Shown: positions 1 to 9,469 of the stretch, piece by piece
How positions within the stretch are numbered: position 1 is the stretch's first letter
Layout: each line of letters opens with the position of its first letter
From: CAZNXJ01 sp964577115
Lineage (GTDB): Bacteria > Planctomycetota > Planctomycetia > Pirellulales > Pirellulaceae
Assembly: GCA_964577115.1 (NCBI GenBank)
Contig: CAZNXJ010000004.1
Location: 1 to 64,000 of the forward strand
DNA: 64,000 nt
Direction: 5' to 3'
Translations under genes and position numbers: made by a program
Notes under the pieces: model-generated
Databases searched by the model: none
The model's input: only the letters and a program-made list of their open reading frames with translations
Told to the model about the DNA's origin: nothing

Positions 1-716
1 TGCGCTACATGCGGCACGATCCCATCCATCGCCGCCATCATCACAACGAGCTGACATTCAGTTTGATCTACGCGTACAGCGAAAACTTCGCGCTGCCGCT
101 CTCGCACGACGAAGTCGTTCACGGCAAGCGCTCGCTGCTGGACCAGATGCCCGGCGACGTGTGGCAGCGGTTCGTGAACCTGCGCCTGCTGTACGGGTAC
201 ATGTGGACCCACCCGGGCAAGAAGCTGCTGTTCATGGGCAGTGACTTCGGGCAGTGGGAAGAGTGGAGCCACGATCGCGAACTGTCATGGCATCTGCTCG
301 AGTGGGACACGCATCGCGGCGTGCAGAAACTCGTGGCCGACCTGAACCGGATGTATCAGAACGAGCCGTCGCTGCACGAGCTGGATTTCGATCCCGCCGG
401 CTTCGAATGGATTGACTGCCATAATCACAATGACAGTGTGCTGGTCTATCTGCGGCGAGCGCGCGATCCGGAAGATTTCACGATCATTGCGTGCAACTTC
501 ACGCCCGTCGTGCGCGAAGGCTACCGCGTCGGCGTACCGCGCGGCGGCTGGTACCAGGAGATTTTTAATAGCGATGCGAGCTGCTATGGCGGCAGCAACG
601 TGGGCAATCATCCCGGCGTCGAAGCGTCGTCCGAAGGGCACCATCTGCGTCCCTTCTCACTGACGCTCCGCTTGCCGCCGCTCAGCGTCTCCGTGTTCAA
701 GCCGTCCCGAGGATAA
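1..716 (+). CDS. glgB: 1,4-alpha-glucan branching enzyme, C-terminal part (5' end outside window)
   Basis: This is the last ~237 residues of a GH13 glycogen branching enzyme, which cuts alpha-1,4 chains and rejoins them through alpha-1,6 links in cytoplasmic glycogen synthesis. The frame is already open at base 3, so the gene begins before the window. The block LPLSHDEVVHGK (conserved GH13 region IV with its His-Asp pair) and the following MPGDVWQ and MGSDFGQWEEW blocks are the branching-enzyme signature. The C-terminal beta domain ends normally and the TAA stop is at 714-716. It converges on the gene at 982-3360. Family assignment is secure; only the N-terminal part cannot be judged. Confidence 0.95.
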   Translation, partial: RYMRHDPIHRRHHHNELTFSLIYAYSENFALPLSHDEVVHGKRSLLDQMPGDVWQRFVNLRLLYGYMWTHPGKKLLFMGSDFGQWEEWSHDRELSWHLLEWDTHRGVQKLVADLNRMYQNEPSLHELDFDPAGFEWIDCHNHNDSVLVYLRRARDPEDFTIIACNFTPVVREGYRVGVPRGGWYQEIFNSDASCYGGSNVGNHPGVEASSEGHHLRPFSLTLRLPPLSVSVFKPSRG

Positions 717-812
717 GCGATCGGCAGCGAGCAGCATCGCTCGCGCGGCGTTTCCGCAACGCTCGAAGAAGTGAACGTACGACGAGCCAGCGAGCTCGTT
801 CGTCTTCCCGGT

Positions 813-842
813 GGTACGACGGCTGGCACAAGCCGTCGTACC
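813..842. repeat. Perfect 12-bp inverted repeat between convergent genes
   Basis: GGTACGACGGCT (813-824) and AGCCGTCGTACC (831-842) pair perfectly around a 6-base loop. A shorter 6-bp hairpin (ACGAGC 782-787 with GCTCGT 794-799) precedes it. The element lies in the 265-bp gap between glgB and the minus-strand gene ending at 982. There is no T-tract on either side, so it is not a standard intrinsic terminator. It may act as a bidirectional transcript end or be a dispersed extragenic palindrome; copy number in the genome would decide. Nothing else is visible in this gap. Confidence 0.6.
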
Positions 843-981
843 GAGTCCGCCGCTGCGTGCTGCGGTTCGTACCGGTGGAAGTATGGCCGGCGCTACTGCG
901 GGGGGAATCGGATGGCATTCGCCAACCGGCCCCCGGCGCCGACCTCGGCTCGCGTGCGTGCCATCACCACGCGCAGGCAGC

Positions 982-3360
982 TTAGAAATCGACCGCCGCC
1001 AAGTCCTGGTCCGGCGGACGCACCCATTCAACTTCCAGCTCGCGGTAGATTTCTTCGAACAACTGTTCGTAGTAGTTTCGCTGCTCGCCCTGCATCAGCG
1101 GGAACGTCTGCTGCATGCCGCCGAGCGGGTATTCGCGGAGGAATCGCTCACGGAGCAGCTCGAGATCCGGGCGGCGTTCGACGACGCGAATAACGTAGTA
1201 CTCGGTTTGCGCGGTATTCGCGACCACGCCGAGTTCGCCTTCCTCGAGTCCGAAGACCGTCTGCATGAACTCGTGATTCGCCCCTTTCACTCCGTCCACA
1301 TTGCTGATGCGCGGAGGCTGGCTGAACATCCCTTGAAAGCCCAGATTGCCGCTGGTGATCCAGGAGAACTGGTTCGTTCGCTGCACCCGGTCGGCGTATT
1401 CGGGCAGGCGCTCGGCAAGCGTTCCGCCTTCGGCCTCGGCGGCCTGCTTCTCCAGTTCTTCGGCGGCCTTCTGAGCCAGCTTGCGAGCTTCAAGCAATTG
1501 CCACGCGTCCATCACCTCGGCGCGAATCTCCTCGAACTCGGGCGTGAATTCCTTCTTCACCTCCGCCTTCCACCACAGGAACTCGCGCGAACCCGTCGCA
1601 CTGTCAATTTCTTGTGGCTGGAATAGCGGAATCTCGGGGTTGAAGCCGAGCTGCACGAACGGCACGATGGCACCGGCCGTGAAGTTGATCTGCGAGCTCT
1701 GCCCCAACTCCGTCTCCTGGACTTGGAAGACGTCTACCAACCCGGTGCGCTGGAACTCGACGTTGAACTGCTGAGCCAACTCCTCGTAGTTCGGCAGTTC
1801 CGGCTTTTCCAGCTTTTCGCCCGTATTGAAACGTTCCTGGTTCCGCCAAAGCGTGTACTGCGTGAAGTACTCGTTCAGCACTCGGCGCAGCTCGTTTTTG
1901 ATCTCCGTCCGCCGCTGCTCGGCACCGGGCGAGGCGAGTTTCCTCAGAATCTGATCGCGCACTTCTTCGAGCGTGCGGTGCTCGGATTGCGGCGTGTCGG
2001 TCGGTTCGGCAGACGCATCGGCATCCGCCGTTTCCGCCTGAGGCGCTTCCGCTACGGGCTCGCCATCCGCCGGCGCATCCTCGGCGGGAGTTTCCTCAGC
2101 GGGAACTTCCGCCGGCTCGGAAGCCGGAGCTTCAGTCACCTCGTCCGTCACTTCTGCTTCGGGCTGTTCCTCCGGCTGCACGTCGCAGCCGAGCGGCGCG
2201 TCGTCCTCGGTCGCGGCCTCGCTTTCCGCTTCTTCCGCAGCGGGCGTTTCGCTTGCTGGCGTCTCGCTGTCGGCGGCCGCGCTTTCGGGTGCCTCCGTTT
2301 CCGGTGCATCGCCCTCTGTAGCTTCGCTCTCCGGCGTTTCGGGCGCGGGCGAGTCTCCTTCCGGCGTGCTGCTTTCGGTCGCCTCCTCAGACGCTGGCTG
2401 CTCGGCGGGTGTCTCGGTCGAAGCCGCCCCGTCGTTCTGTGATGTGTTCGGAGGGGTGGGAAGCTGAGGACGCCGGAAGTCGCCGCGCCGCAATCCCTGT
2501 TCGTATTCCTCGCGCACCTGCTCGTCGGTGATCTTCGCTTTCTCTTCTTCGATCAGCTTGTCGAAGTCGATGACGAAGTATGCGAAATCAATCTGATCGA
2601 GCCGGCGGAAACCCGGCTCAGGCGTGTTGGGGTTACGGTACGTGTCTTTATAGCGCTCATACAATTCCCGCAGTTCGCCGTCCGTCGGCTCCTTGGCCAG
2701 GTCGTCGATAAAGTCCTCGACGGGCAGCGGAATAATCTCGAGAACGGCGGTCTCGTAGAGTTGCTTGAAGTGCTGCCAGTTCACCGCGGGGGGCGCGACG
2801 GGCAGGCCGGAAATGTTGCGCATCCGCATCGTCGCCGCGAGTAGTTCTTCGCGCAGCTGGTTGAACAGCGCGGTCCGCGAGAGCTGGCGATTCGTAGAAG
2901 TGCGGAGCAGTTCGTTCAGTTGCGTGTGATCGAGCACACCGTCGGAAACTTTCCGGATGAAGTCCTGAATGGCGTCGTCCGATATGACCACTCCGAGGCG
3001 GCGCGCTTTTTCGGCGAGCACCATGCGTTCGACCGTGGCCTGCTCGGAGGTATCGCGGCGGAGCTCGTAGGGGATTTGGGGCTGGCCCCCTGCGTTGGTT
3101 GCCGCTCGAGCAACGGCCTCCAGAAAATTCATAGCGAGTACGTGCGACCGCATCCGGTTCCGCAAGTCGGACTCGCGCACTCGCCCCTCGGCCCACCGCA
3201 GCACGACTTCGTTGCTGACCGGGCCGCCTGCCCGCTGAGTACTGGCAAGGTATTCGCTGATCGGTGGCAGGACGACGAAGCTGATGATGGCCAGCACACC
3301 GAGCGCTACCAGCGCCAAGTATTGATATTTTCGAAAAATCGAGAGCGGGCTCGTTGCCAT
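982..3360 (-). CDS. Membrane-anchored SurA/PpiD-like protein with long acidic insert
   Basis: 792 residues. One membrane segment at about residues 13-32 follows a short basic N-terminus, so the bulk is probably periplasmic. Residues ~90-200 resemble the SurA/PpiD N-terminal chaperone region (ERMVLAEKARRLGVVISDD, then a DGVLD-type stretch). Residues ~299-458 are an Ala/Pro/Glu/Thr low-complexity segment, almost free of hydrophobic residues, that splits the folded parts. The C-terminal part is charged and helical, and I do not find a convincing parvulin catalytic domain. A role in folding or quality control of exported proteins is inferred from the topology and N-terminal similarity only. The ATG at 3360 is the natural start because the membrane anchor follows directly. 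Confidence 0.7.
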   Translation of the reverse strand: MATSPLSIFRKYQYLALVALGVLAIISFVVLPPISEYLASTQRAGGPVSNEVVLRWAEGRVRESDLRNRMRSHVLAMNFLEAVARAATNAGGQPQIPYELRRDTSEQATVERMVLAEKARRLGVVISDDAIQDFIRKVSDGVLDHTQLNELLRTSTNRQLSRTALFNQLREELLAATMRMRNISGLPVAPPAVNWQHFKQLYETAVLEIIPLPVEDFIDDLAKEPTDGELRELYERYKDTYRNPNTPEPGFRRLDQIDFAYFVIDFDKLIEEEKAKITDEQVREEYEQGLRRGDFRRPQLPTPPNTSQNDGAASTETPAEQPASEEATESSTPEGDSPAPETPESEATEGDAPETEAPESAAADSETPASETPAAEEAESEAATEDDAPLGCDVQPEEQPEAEVTDEVTEAPASEPAEVPAEETPAEDAPADGEPVAEAPQAETADADASAEPTDTPQSEHRTLEEVRDQILRKLASPGAEQRRTEIKNELRRVLNEYFTQYTLWRNQERFNTGEKLEKPELPNYEELAQQFNVEFQRTGLVDVFQVQETELGQSSQINFTAGAIVPFVQLGFNPEIPLFQPQEIDSATGSREFLWWKAEVKKEFTPEFEEIRAEVMDAWQLLEARKLAQKAAEELEKQAAEAEGGTLAERLPEYADRVQRTNQFSWITSGNLGFQGMFSQPPRISNVDGVKGANHEFMQTVFGLEEGELGVVANTAQTEYYVIRVVERRPDLELLRERFLREYPLGGMQQTFPLMQGEQRNYYEQLFEEIYRELEVEWVRPPDQDLAAVDF

Positions 3361-3539
3361 GACGCAGTTCCTACCTCAGTCCAGTCCATTGTCTACGGGT
3401 GGTTCCCACTTCGGCGGACCGCCTGGCCCCGCGCCGCGGTTTTTAAGCGCTGTCACGGTTATGCGTGCTATCCTACGCCATCATGACCACTGCCCGGCAG
3501 CCACTAGGCCACTCAGAGGGGCGACGCAACAAAGACGGC

Positions 3540-3566
3540 TTGACAGCCGGAATTGCCGGGTATTAA
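3540..3566 (+). promoter_or_regulatory. Putative sigma-70-type promoter for topA
   Basis: TTGACA (3540-3545) and TATTAA (3561-3566) are separated by 15 bp, shorter than the ideal 17. It would give a leader of ~150 bases before the topA ATG at 3724. The spacer contains a CCGG-AATTG-CCGG element. The rest of the 363-bp stretch 3361-3723 shows no ORF with coding character and no RNA gene. Confidence 0.35.
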
Positions 3567-3723
3567 TGGTTCGCACACCGCCAACCCGAAGTCGCGAACG
3601 TCCCAGATTGTAGGGCCAATCGACGTAAATTCAATCCCAAAAACAGATTGACGGGCCGCGGCAGCGATTTGACTGGGGATGTTTTCAGCGGCTACCGGAA
3701 ACCAAGAAGGGCGAACAGGAATT

Positions 3724-6366
3724 ATGGCCAAGAAGGCAGCGGGAAAGGGAAAATCGCTGGTGATTGTCGAATCGCCAGCCAAAGCGCGAACGATCTCGAA
3801 GTTCCTAGGCCCTTCGTTCGTGGTCGAAGCCAGCATCGGCCACGTCCGCGACCTGCCCCAAGGTCGCAAGGAGATCCCCGAGGAATATAAAGGCCAGAAA
3901 TGGGCCAACCTGGGAGTCAATGTCGAAGACGACTTCCAGCCCATTTACGTGATCCCGCAGAGCAAGAAGCAGCAGGTCACGAAGCTCAAGAAACTATTGA
4001 AAGAGTCCAGCGACCTGTACCTCGCGACGGACGAAGACCGTGAAGGTGAGGCGATCAGCTGGCATCTGTGCGAACTGCTGCACCCGAAAGTCCCCGTCAA
4101 GCGGCTGGTCTTCCACGAGATCACGAAAGAGGCCATCGAGCGGGCGCTCGAGCATCCGCGTGACATTGACGATCGGCTCGTCAAAGCGCAGGAAACGCGC
4201 CGCATCCTCGACCGGCTCTACGGCTACGAGGTGTCACCCCTGCTCTGGAAAAAAATTGGTCCGGGGCTCTCCGCCGGACGCGTTCAGAGCGTCGCGGTGC
4301 GCCTGATTGTGGAACGCGAGTGGGAGCGCCGCGCGTTCGTGCCGGCAACCTACTGGGACGTCGCCGCGACGTTCGCGAACTCCGAGGGGCGCGAATTCAC
4401 GGCGGAACTGGTCTCGGTCGACGGCCGCCGCATGCCGCAAGGCAAAGACTTTGACCCCTCGACGGGAAAACTCAAAGATCCCTCGCTGCTGCTGCTCGAT
4501 GAAGCGGGCGCGGCCGAGCTGGTCGAGCGGCTGCGGAATGCCGAGTTCCGCGTGACGTCGGTGGAAGACAAACCCGATTCGCGCCGCCCGGCCCCGCCGT
4601 TCATCACCAGTACGCTGCAACAAGAGGCCAACCGCAAGCTGGGTTTCACAGCGCGGCGCACGATGAACGTTGCGCAGAGCCTCTACGAAAACGGTTACAT
4701 CACGTATATGCGTACGGATTCGACGACGCTCGCCGGCGTAGCGATCGAGGCGGCTCGGGATCTGATCCGCACGCAGTACGGTCCCGATTACCTGCCGCCT
4801 CAGCCACGCGTTCATCGCTCGACGGTCAAGAACGCTCAGGAAGCGCACGAGGCGATTCGCCCGGCCGGCCATCCGTTCCGGCTCCCCGAAACTCTCCGCG
4901 GCGAACTGAACGACGACGAATACAAGTTATTCGAATTGATCTGGAAGCGCACCATCGCTTCGCAGATGGTCGATTCACGGGAGCGCATTGTGACCGTCAC
5001 GATCACCGGTGGCGGTGCGGTGTTCCAGGTTAAAGGGAAGTCGATCGAGTTCCCCGGGTTCCTCCGCGCGTACGTCGAAGGGTCGGACGATCCGGATGCC
5101 GAACTGGCGGGGAAGGAACGCTTGCTGCCGAAGCTCACGCAGGACGATCTCGTCGAACTGCGGAAGCTCGAAAAAGTCAGCCATACAACCAAACCCCCGC
5201 CGCGGTACAGCGAAGCCAGCCTCACGCGCAAGCTCGAGGAAATGGAGATCGGTCGGCCAAGCACCTACGCGTCCATCATTGATACAATCCTCGCTCGTGA
5301 ATACGTCTTCAAAAAGAACAACGCACTCGTTCCGACGTGGATGGCGTTCTGCGTTGCGCGGCTACTCGAGTCGCATCTTCCGGAGCTGGTCGACTATCGC
5401 TTCACGGCGCAAATGGAGGATTTCCTCGACTCGATCAGCCGCGGAGAAGCCGAGCACCTCGACTACCTGCGCCGGTTCTATTACGGCGACGGCACGGTAG
5501 GCCTGAAGAAAGCCGTGGAAGCGAATCTCGAGCGGATCGATGCGCGCAGTGTGAGCCAGTTCGAGATCGGTACGCCCCAGACGGGCGAACACCGGGATCC
5601 GATTTACCTGCGCGTGGGACGCTACGGGCCGTTCATCGAGCAGGGTGAACGTGACAAACCGGGCTACCGGAAGGCGAGCTTGCCAAGTGACCTGGCGCCG
5701 GACGAATTGACAGTCGAGAAAGCGCTCGAGCTGCTCGAAATCGGGCAGCAAGGCGAAGCCCCGCTCGGCGTCGATCCCGAATCCGGTCGCAACGTCTATT
5801 TGAAACAAGGGCGGTTCGGCCCCTACGTCCAGCTCGGTGGCGGCCCCGACGACACCGAAAAACCGCGCAACGTCTCGTTGCTCAAGGGCATGGACCCGTC
5901 GCAAGTCACGCTCGACGTCGCGTTAAAACTGCTCGCCCTGCCCCGCGAACTCGGCAAACACCCGGAGACGGGCGAGCCGGTGATTGCGTCCAATGGCCGC
6001 TGGGGGCCCTACGTGCGGTGCGGCAACGAGACGCGAACGCTGCCCGCCGAACTCTCGCCGCTCGACATCGAACTTCCGCAGGCACTCGAACTGCTCGCCC
6101 AGCCCAAACGCATGGGGCGTGGCCGAGCGGCTCCGAAGGAGCCGCTGAAGGTGTTTGATGTTTCCCCGGTCACCAACCAGCCCGTTAAGCTGCTCGACGG
6201 CCGCTACGGCCCGTACGTGACCGACGGCGAAACGAATGCCTCGTTGCCGAAAGGAACGAACCCGGAGGAGGTTACGTTCGAGCAGGCGCTTGCGCTGCTG
6301 AAAGAACGGGCCGAGAAAGCACCGGTGAAGAAAAAGAAGAAAGCGCCGTCGCGCAAGAAGAAATAG
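3724..6366 (+). CDS. topA: DNA topoisomerase I (type IA)
   Basis: 880 residues. It relaxes negative supercoils through a 5'-phosphotyrosine link. The Toprim part opens with VIVESPAKARTI and contains DEDREGEAISW, the Mg-binding acidic motif. The active-site tyrosine is Y328 in ITYMRTDST (codon 4705-4707). The C-terminus has no CxxC zinc fingers; instead four GR(Y/F/W)GP(Y/F) repeats occur (VGRYGPFIEQG, QGRFGPYVQLG, NGRWGPYVRCG, DGRYGPYVTDG), and the protein ends in a Lys-rich tail of about 15 residues. The frame is open to 3679, but I prefer the ATG at 3724 because MAKK leads directly into the Toprim strand and AGGA lies 5 bases upstream. Confidence 0.96.
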   Translation: MAKKAAGKGKSLVIVESPAKARTISKFLGPSFVVEASIGHVRDLPQGRKEIPEEYKGQKWANLGVNVEDDFQPIYVIPQSKKQQVTKLKKLLKESSDLYLATDEDREGEAISWHLCELLHPKVPVKRLVFHEITKEAIERALEHPRDIDDRLVKAQETRRILDRLYGYEVSPLLWKKIGPGLSAGRVQSVAVRLIVEREWERRAFVPATYWDVAATFANSEGREFTAELVSVDGRRMPQGKDFDPSTGKLKDPSLLLLDEAGAAELVERLRNAEFRVTSVEDKPDSRRPAPPFITSTLQQEANRKLGFTARRTMNVAQSLYENGYITYMRTDSTTLAGVAIEAARDLIRTQYGPDYLPPQPRVHRSTVKNAQEAHEAIRPAGHPFRLPETLRGELNDDEYKLFELIWKRTIASQMVDSRERIVTVTITGGGAVFQVKGKSIEFPGFLRAYVEGSDDPDAELAGKERLLPKLTQDDLVELRKLEKVSHTTKPPPRYSEASLTRKLEEMEIGRPSTYASIIDTILAREYVFKKNNALVPTWMAFCVARLLESHLPELVDYRFTAQMEDFLDSISRGEAEHLDYLRRFYYGDGTVGLKKAVEANLERIDARSVSQFEIGTPQTGEHRDPIYLRVGRYGPFIEQGERDKPGYRKASLPSDLAPDELTVEKALELLEIGQQGEAPLGVDPESGRNVYLKQGRFGPYVQLGGGPDDTEKPRNVSLLKGMDPSQVTLDVALKLLALPRELGKHPETGEPVIASNGRWGPYVRCGNETRTLPAELSPLDIELPQALELLAQPKRMGRGRAAPKEPLKVFDVSPVTNQPVKLLDGRYGPYVTDGETNASLPKGTNPEEVTFEQALALLKERAEKAPVKKKKKAPSRKKK

Positions 6367-6466
6367 AAGAAAAAGTGGAACGGGTGCGAGCCGGCAAACG
6401 TCGCCAGGAACGCACTTGGACCTCCGCGCGGCTTGCTTAAAGCGAAAGCGAGATTCGAGCGGCCAC

Positions 6467-6862
6467 TCAGCTCAGCGAGTCACGCACGGCCATGGCAAAA
6501 GCCGTCGCGTGCGAGCGGCAGTGGGCGATGCTGATCAGGACCTGTTCGGCTCCCCCTCGCTCGGCCAGATCTGCGACCTCGCCGCGTAGCATGATCTCCG
6601 GACGTCCGGCCGGCTCGGCGACCACTTCGATGTCCAGCCAGGAGATCTCGCGCGTCCAGGCAGTGCCCAGCGCTTTCAACACGGCGCCTTTCGCCGCCCA
6701 GCGACCGGCGAAGTGCTGCGTCACTTGCTTGCGCGAATTGCAATACTGAATCTCGTCGGCCGTAAAAACACGCTGCAAGAACTGCTCGCCGTGCCGCTCA
6801 ATCAACTGAGCGATCCGCAGGCATTCAACGATGTCCGTTCCAATTCCAACGACGTTCGGCAT
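6467..6862 (-). CDS. acpS: Holo-[acyl-carrier-protein] synthase
   Basis: 131 residues, normal AcpS length. It transfers 4'-phosphopantetheine from CoA to the serine of apo-ACP, switching on fatty-acid synthesis. The N-terminal GIGTDIVE motif supplies the metal-binding Asp, and FAGRWAAKGAVLKALGT holds the second conserved block (the usual form is F(A/V)xKEA; here the position reads RWAAKGA). It starts 6 bases after the trpS stop, so the two genes probably share a transcript. It converges on topA with a 100-bp gap in which I see no terminator. Confidence 0.93.
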   Translation of the reverse strand: MPNVVGIGTDIVECLRIAQLIERHGEQFLQRVFTADEIQYCNSRKQVTQHFAGRWAAKGAVLKALGTAWTREISWLDIEVVAEPAGRPEIMLRGEVADLAERGGAEQVLISIAHCRSHATAFAMAVRDSLS

Positions 6863-6868
6863 AGTCCG

Positions 6869-7837
6869 CTACACGGCAGCGAGTCCCATGGCCGTCTTTG
6901 CGCGCTGGAGCACCTCGCGCGCTTTGCGGCGTGCGCGCTCCGCCCCATCGGCCAGAATTTTGTTCAACAGTTCCGGGTCGGCCGCCAGTTCAGCACGCCG
7001 CGCTCGAGCCTCCGCGAAGTATTTTTCAGCGGCATCCGCGAGCGCCGTTTTCACCGTTCCGTAGCCGAATCCGCCCCGACGATACATGGCCGCCATCTCT
7101 TCGCGCTCCGCGGGCGAAGCAAAAAGCGAATAGAGCTGATACAGGTGGTCCGTTTCGGGATCCTTGGGCTCCTCCATCGGGCGCGAGTCGGTCTGGATGC
7201 GCATGATCTTCTTGCGCATCGCCTTCGGCTCTTCAAAAATCTCGATCGTATTGTTGTAGCTCTTCGACATCTTCTCGCCGTCGGTGCCGGGCACCTTCGC
7301 GCTCTGCGCCAGCACCTTCGCCCGCGGCATGACAAACACTTCGCCGTACACATGATTGAAGCTGCGCGCTAGGTCGCGGCAGACTTCGATGTGCTGCGTC
7401 TGGTCCTCGCCCACGGGTACGATCTCCGCGTCGTAGGCCAGGATGTCGGCGGCCATGAGTACCGGGTAGGTGAACAGCCCCGCGTCGGCAGGCAGTCCGC
7501 GTTCCTTCTTTTCTTTGTAGGCGTGACAGCGCTCGAGCAGCCCCATGGGTGTGAGCGTCATCAACAGCCAGCACAGCTCGGAAACTTCGGGCACATCGGA
7601 CTGGAGGAACAAAGCGGCGCGATGTGGGTCGAGGCCCAGCGCGAGCAGGTCGAGCGCGGCGTCGCGCGAGTTAGCCATGAGCGTCTTCGCGTCGCGGATC
7701 GTGGTGAGAGCATGCAGGTTGGCAATGAAGTAGTACGACTCGTTACCTTCCTGCAGCTCGATGTACTGCCGGATCGCCCCAAAGTAATTCCCCCAGTGGA
7801 ACCGCCCTGTCGGCTGGATACCGGATAAGACGCGCAT
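6869..7837 (-). CDS. trpS: Tryptophan--tRNA ligase
   Basis: 322 residues, class I aminoacyl-tRNA synthetase that charges tRNA-Trp in the cytoplasm. PTGRFHWGNYFGA is the HIGH-motif region (variant HWGN) and KMSKSYNN is the KMSKS loop. GEDQTQHIE is the typical TrpRS ATP/tryptophan-site stretch. The ATG at 7837 opens directly with MRVLSGIQPTG, the family's usual N-terminus. It heads a two-gene unit with acpS. Confidence 0.97.
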   Translation of the reverse strand: MRVLSGIQPTGRFHWGNYFGAIRQYIELQEGNESYYFIANLHALTTIRDAKTLMANSRDAALDLLALGLDPHRAALFLQSDVPEVSELCWLLMTLTPMGLLERCHAYKEKKERGLPADAGLFTYPVLMAADILAYDAEIVPVGEDQTQHIEVCRDLARSFNHVYGEVFVMPRAKVLAQSAKVPGTDGEKMSKSYNNTIEIFEEPKAMRKKIMRIQTDSRPMEEPKDPETDHLYQLYSLFASPAEREEMAAMYRRGGFGYGTVKTALADAAEKYFAEARARRAELAADPELLNKILADGAERARRKAREVLQRAKTAMGLAAV

Positions 7838-7937
7838 GGTTCAAATCGCAAATGTCTTCTGGAGAGTTAGGAGTTTGTCGGTTCGCGCCGGCCCGAGCCT
7901 TCTCGAGCGTTCAAGCTCGCAAGCGGCGCGTCCTTGG

Positions 7938-8888
7938 TTACGTTCGCAGCGTACCGACGATTTCCGAAACGCTCGTCGCGCCGAGCTGCCGCAGGGCGTC
8001 GGGCAGTGCGTCGAGCAGCTTCATGGTGACGGTTGGATCGTAGTAGTTCGCCGTTCCGATCTGAACCGCCGTGGCCCCCGTCACGAGAAACTGCATCACG
8101 TCATCGATCGTCGCAATGCCGCCAATGCCGATGAGCGGCGTTGCGACACGCTGGCGGACCTGGTGTACGCATCGCAGTGCCACCGGCTTGATGGCCGGGC
8201 CGCTCAAACCGCCCACGACGTTGCCCAGCAGCGGGCGCCGCTGACGCCAGTCGACGGCCATGCCCAGCACCGTGTTGATCAGCGAGATCGCGTCGGCACC
8301 ACCTTCGGATGCGGCCTGCCCAATGTCGGCAATACTCGTCACATTCGGCGTCAGCTTCGCGATGATCGGCAGCCCACACGCCCCCACGACTCGGCGCACC
8401 ACCCGCTCGCACCGCGCGGGATCTGCACCAAAATCGACACCGTGCGAAACGTTCGGACACGAAATGTTCAGCTCGATCGCGGCCACTCCGGGTTGGCCGT
8501 CCAACCGTTCCGCGAGCCGCAGGAACTCGTCCTCCGTGCGGCCCGCGACGCTGACGATGACACGCGTTGGGAGCGACGCGAGATACGGCAGATGGTGTGC
8601 GAGGAAAACCTCGATGCCGTCGTTGTCGAGCCCGATTGAGTTCAGCAGCCCGGCCGCGGTTTCGACGGTGCGCCACGGGGTGTTCCCCGCGCGCGGCTCC
8701 CACGTGATGGTCTTGGGTAGCAGCCCGCCCAGGCGGGCCAGATCGACGATATGCTGCATCTCGCGGGCATAGCCAAACGTGCCCGAGGCCGCAAGGATCG
8801 GGTTCGGCAGATGCAGCCGGCCGAGCGAGACGGCAAGCTGGACGGCGGTATCGGCAGGCGATGATGTCACGCGTGGTGGATTCGGCAT
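7938..8888 (-). CDS. pyrD: Dihydroorotate dehydrogenase, class 1B catalytic subunit
   Basis: 316 residues from the chosen ATG. It oxidises dihydroorotate to orotate in pyrimidine synthesis using FMN. ASGTFGYA near the N-terminus, NSIGLDN, ELNISCPN with the catalytic Cys (about residue 143), and the glycine-rich phosphate-binding stretch IGIGGI are class 1 features; a Cys rather than Ser base supports class 1B. The frame stays open upstream to a GTG at 8957, but the extra 23 residues are Arg-rich and atypical, so I use the ATG at 8888. Class 1B enzymes normally work with an Fe-S PyrK subunit, and no pyrK lies next to it. Confidence 0.93.
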   Translation of the reverse strand: MPNPPRVTSSPADTAVQLAVSLGRLHLPNPILAASGTFGYAREMQHIVDLARLGGLLPKTITWEPRAGNTPWRTVETAAGLLNSIGLDNDGIEVFLAHHLPYLASLPTRVIVSVAGRTEDEFLRLAERLDGQPGVAAIELNISCPNVSHGVDFGADPARCERVVRRVVGACGLPIIAKLTPNVTSIADIGQAASEGGADAISLINTVLGMAVDWRQRRPLLGNVVGGLSGPAIKPVALRCVHQVRQRVATPLIGIGGIATIDDVMQFLVTGATAVQIGTANYYDPTVTMKLLDALPDALRQLGATSVSEIVGTLRT

Positions 8889-9109
8889 GCGGAGGCGACC
8901 GGGAGGGCGCACATCGTCGCCGTCTCGAGCCGCGGCGATCCACGATGCGGTCGCCACGGGCCACCGGTGCTACGCGTTAATGTACCCGAAGTCCGCACGA
9001 CCCACTACCGGCCGCACGGCGCAGCCGGCGCGCAGCAGAGCAGCCTCTACCGCGCACCGCGTCCGCGCGCCCGGCGAAACGCGCCCGGGATTTCACATCC
9101 CTTCGAGCG

Positions 9110-9328
9110 TTAGATCACACCGCCATGCGTGCGCTGCGGAGTCATGTGGTCGGGTTGATCGAGAAACCAGATCCGCTCCCATTCATCGAGAATGGCACGG
9201 AAATTCTCTGAAGTGAAGATCAACTGCCGCGTGCGAACCGCCGGATCACCCGAATAGATCGGGATGAAACAGCCCGTGCCGCTCGTGACCGCCAACCCCA
9301 AGAGCGCCGCACAGATAAGCCGACGCAT
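9110..9328 (-). CDS. Small lipoprotein, planctomycete type
   Basis: 72 residues. A signal peptide (MRRLICAALLGLAV) ends in the lipobox TSGTGC, predicting lipidation at Cys20 or so and membrane anchoring. The mature part contains YSGDP, TRQLIFTSEN and WFLDQPDHMTP blocks and ends in THGGVI. From memory, nearly identical short proteins recur in planctomycetes, but I know no function. The ATG at 9328 is fixed by GGAGGA 8 bases upstream; a longer open frame to 9439 lacks this. It lies between pyrD and the HU gene on the same strand. Confidence 0.8.
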   Translation of the reverse strand: MRRLICAALLGLAVTSGTGCFIPIYSGDPAVRTRQLIFTSENFRAILDEWERIWFLDQPDHMTPQRTHGGVI

Positions 9329-9469
9329 GGCACATCCTCCCTGACGAATTGCACCGCGCGGCTGCGACGTTCCGCAGTTCGCCCGGCTCTCGGTTTGTCT
9401 TCCTTGACGGCCGGGGCCAACCCCAGCCTTGCGAACCAATAAGACAAGATCTGAAACGGCCGTGAAGCA

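Noticed and set aside
1723..2442. 239-residue plus-strand frame opposite the acidic insert
   Set aside because: Reads as repeated Arg/Phe/Gly, the antisense of the Glu/Ala/Pro insert.
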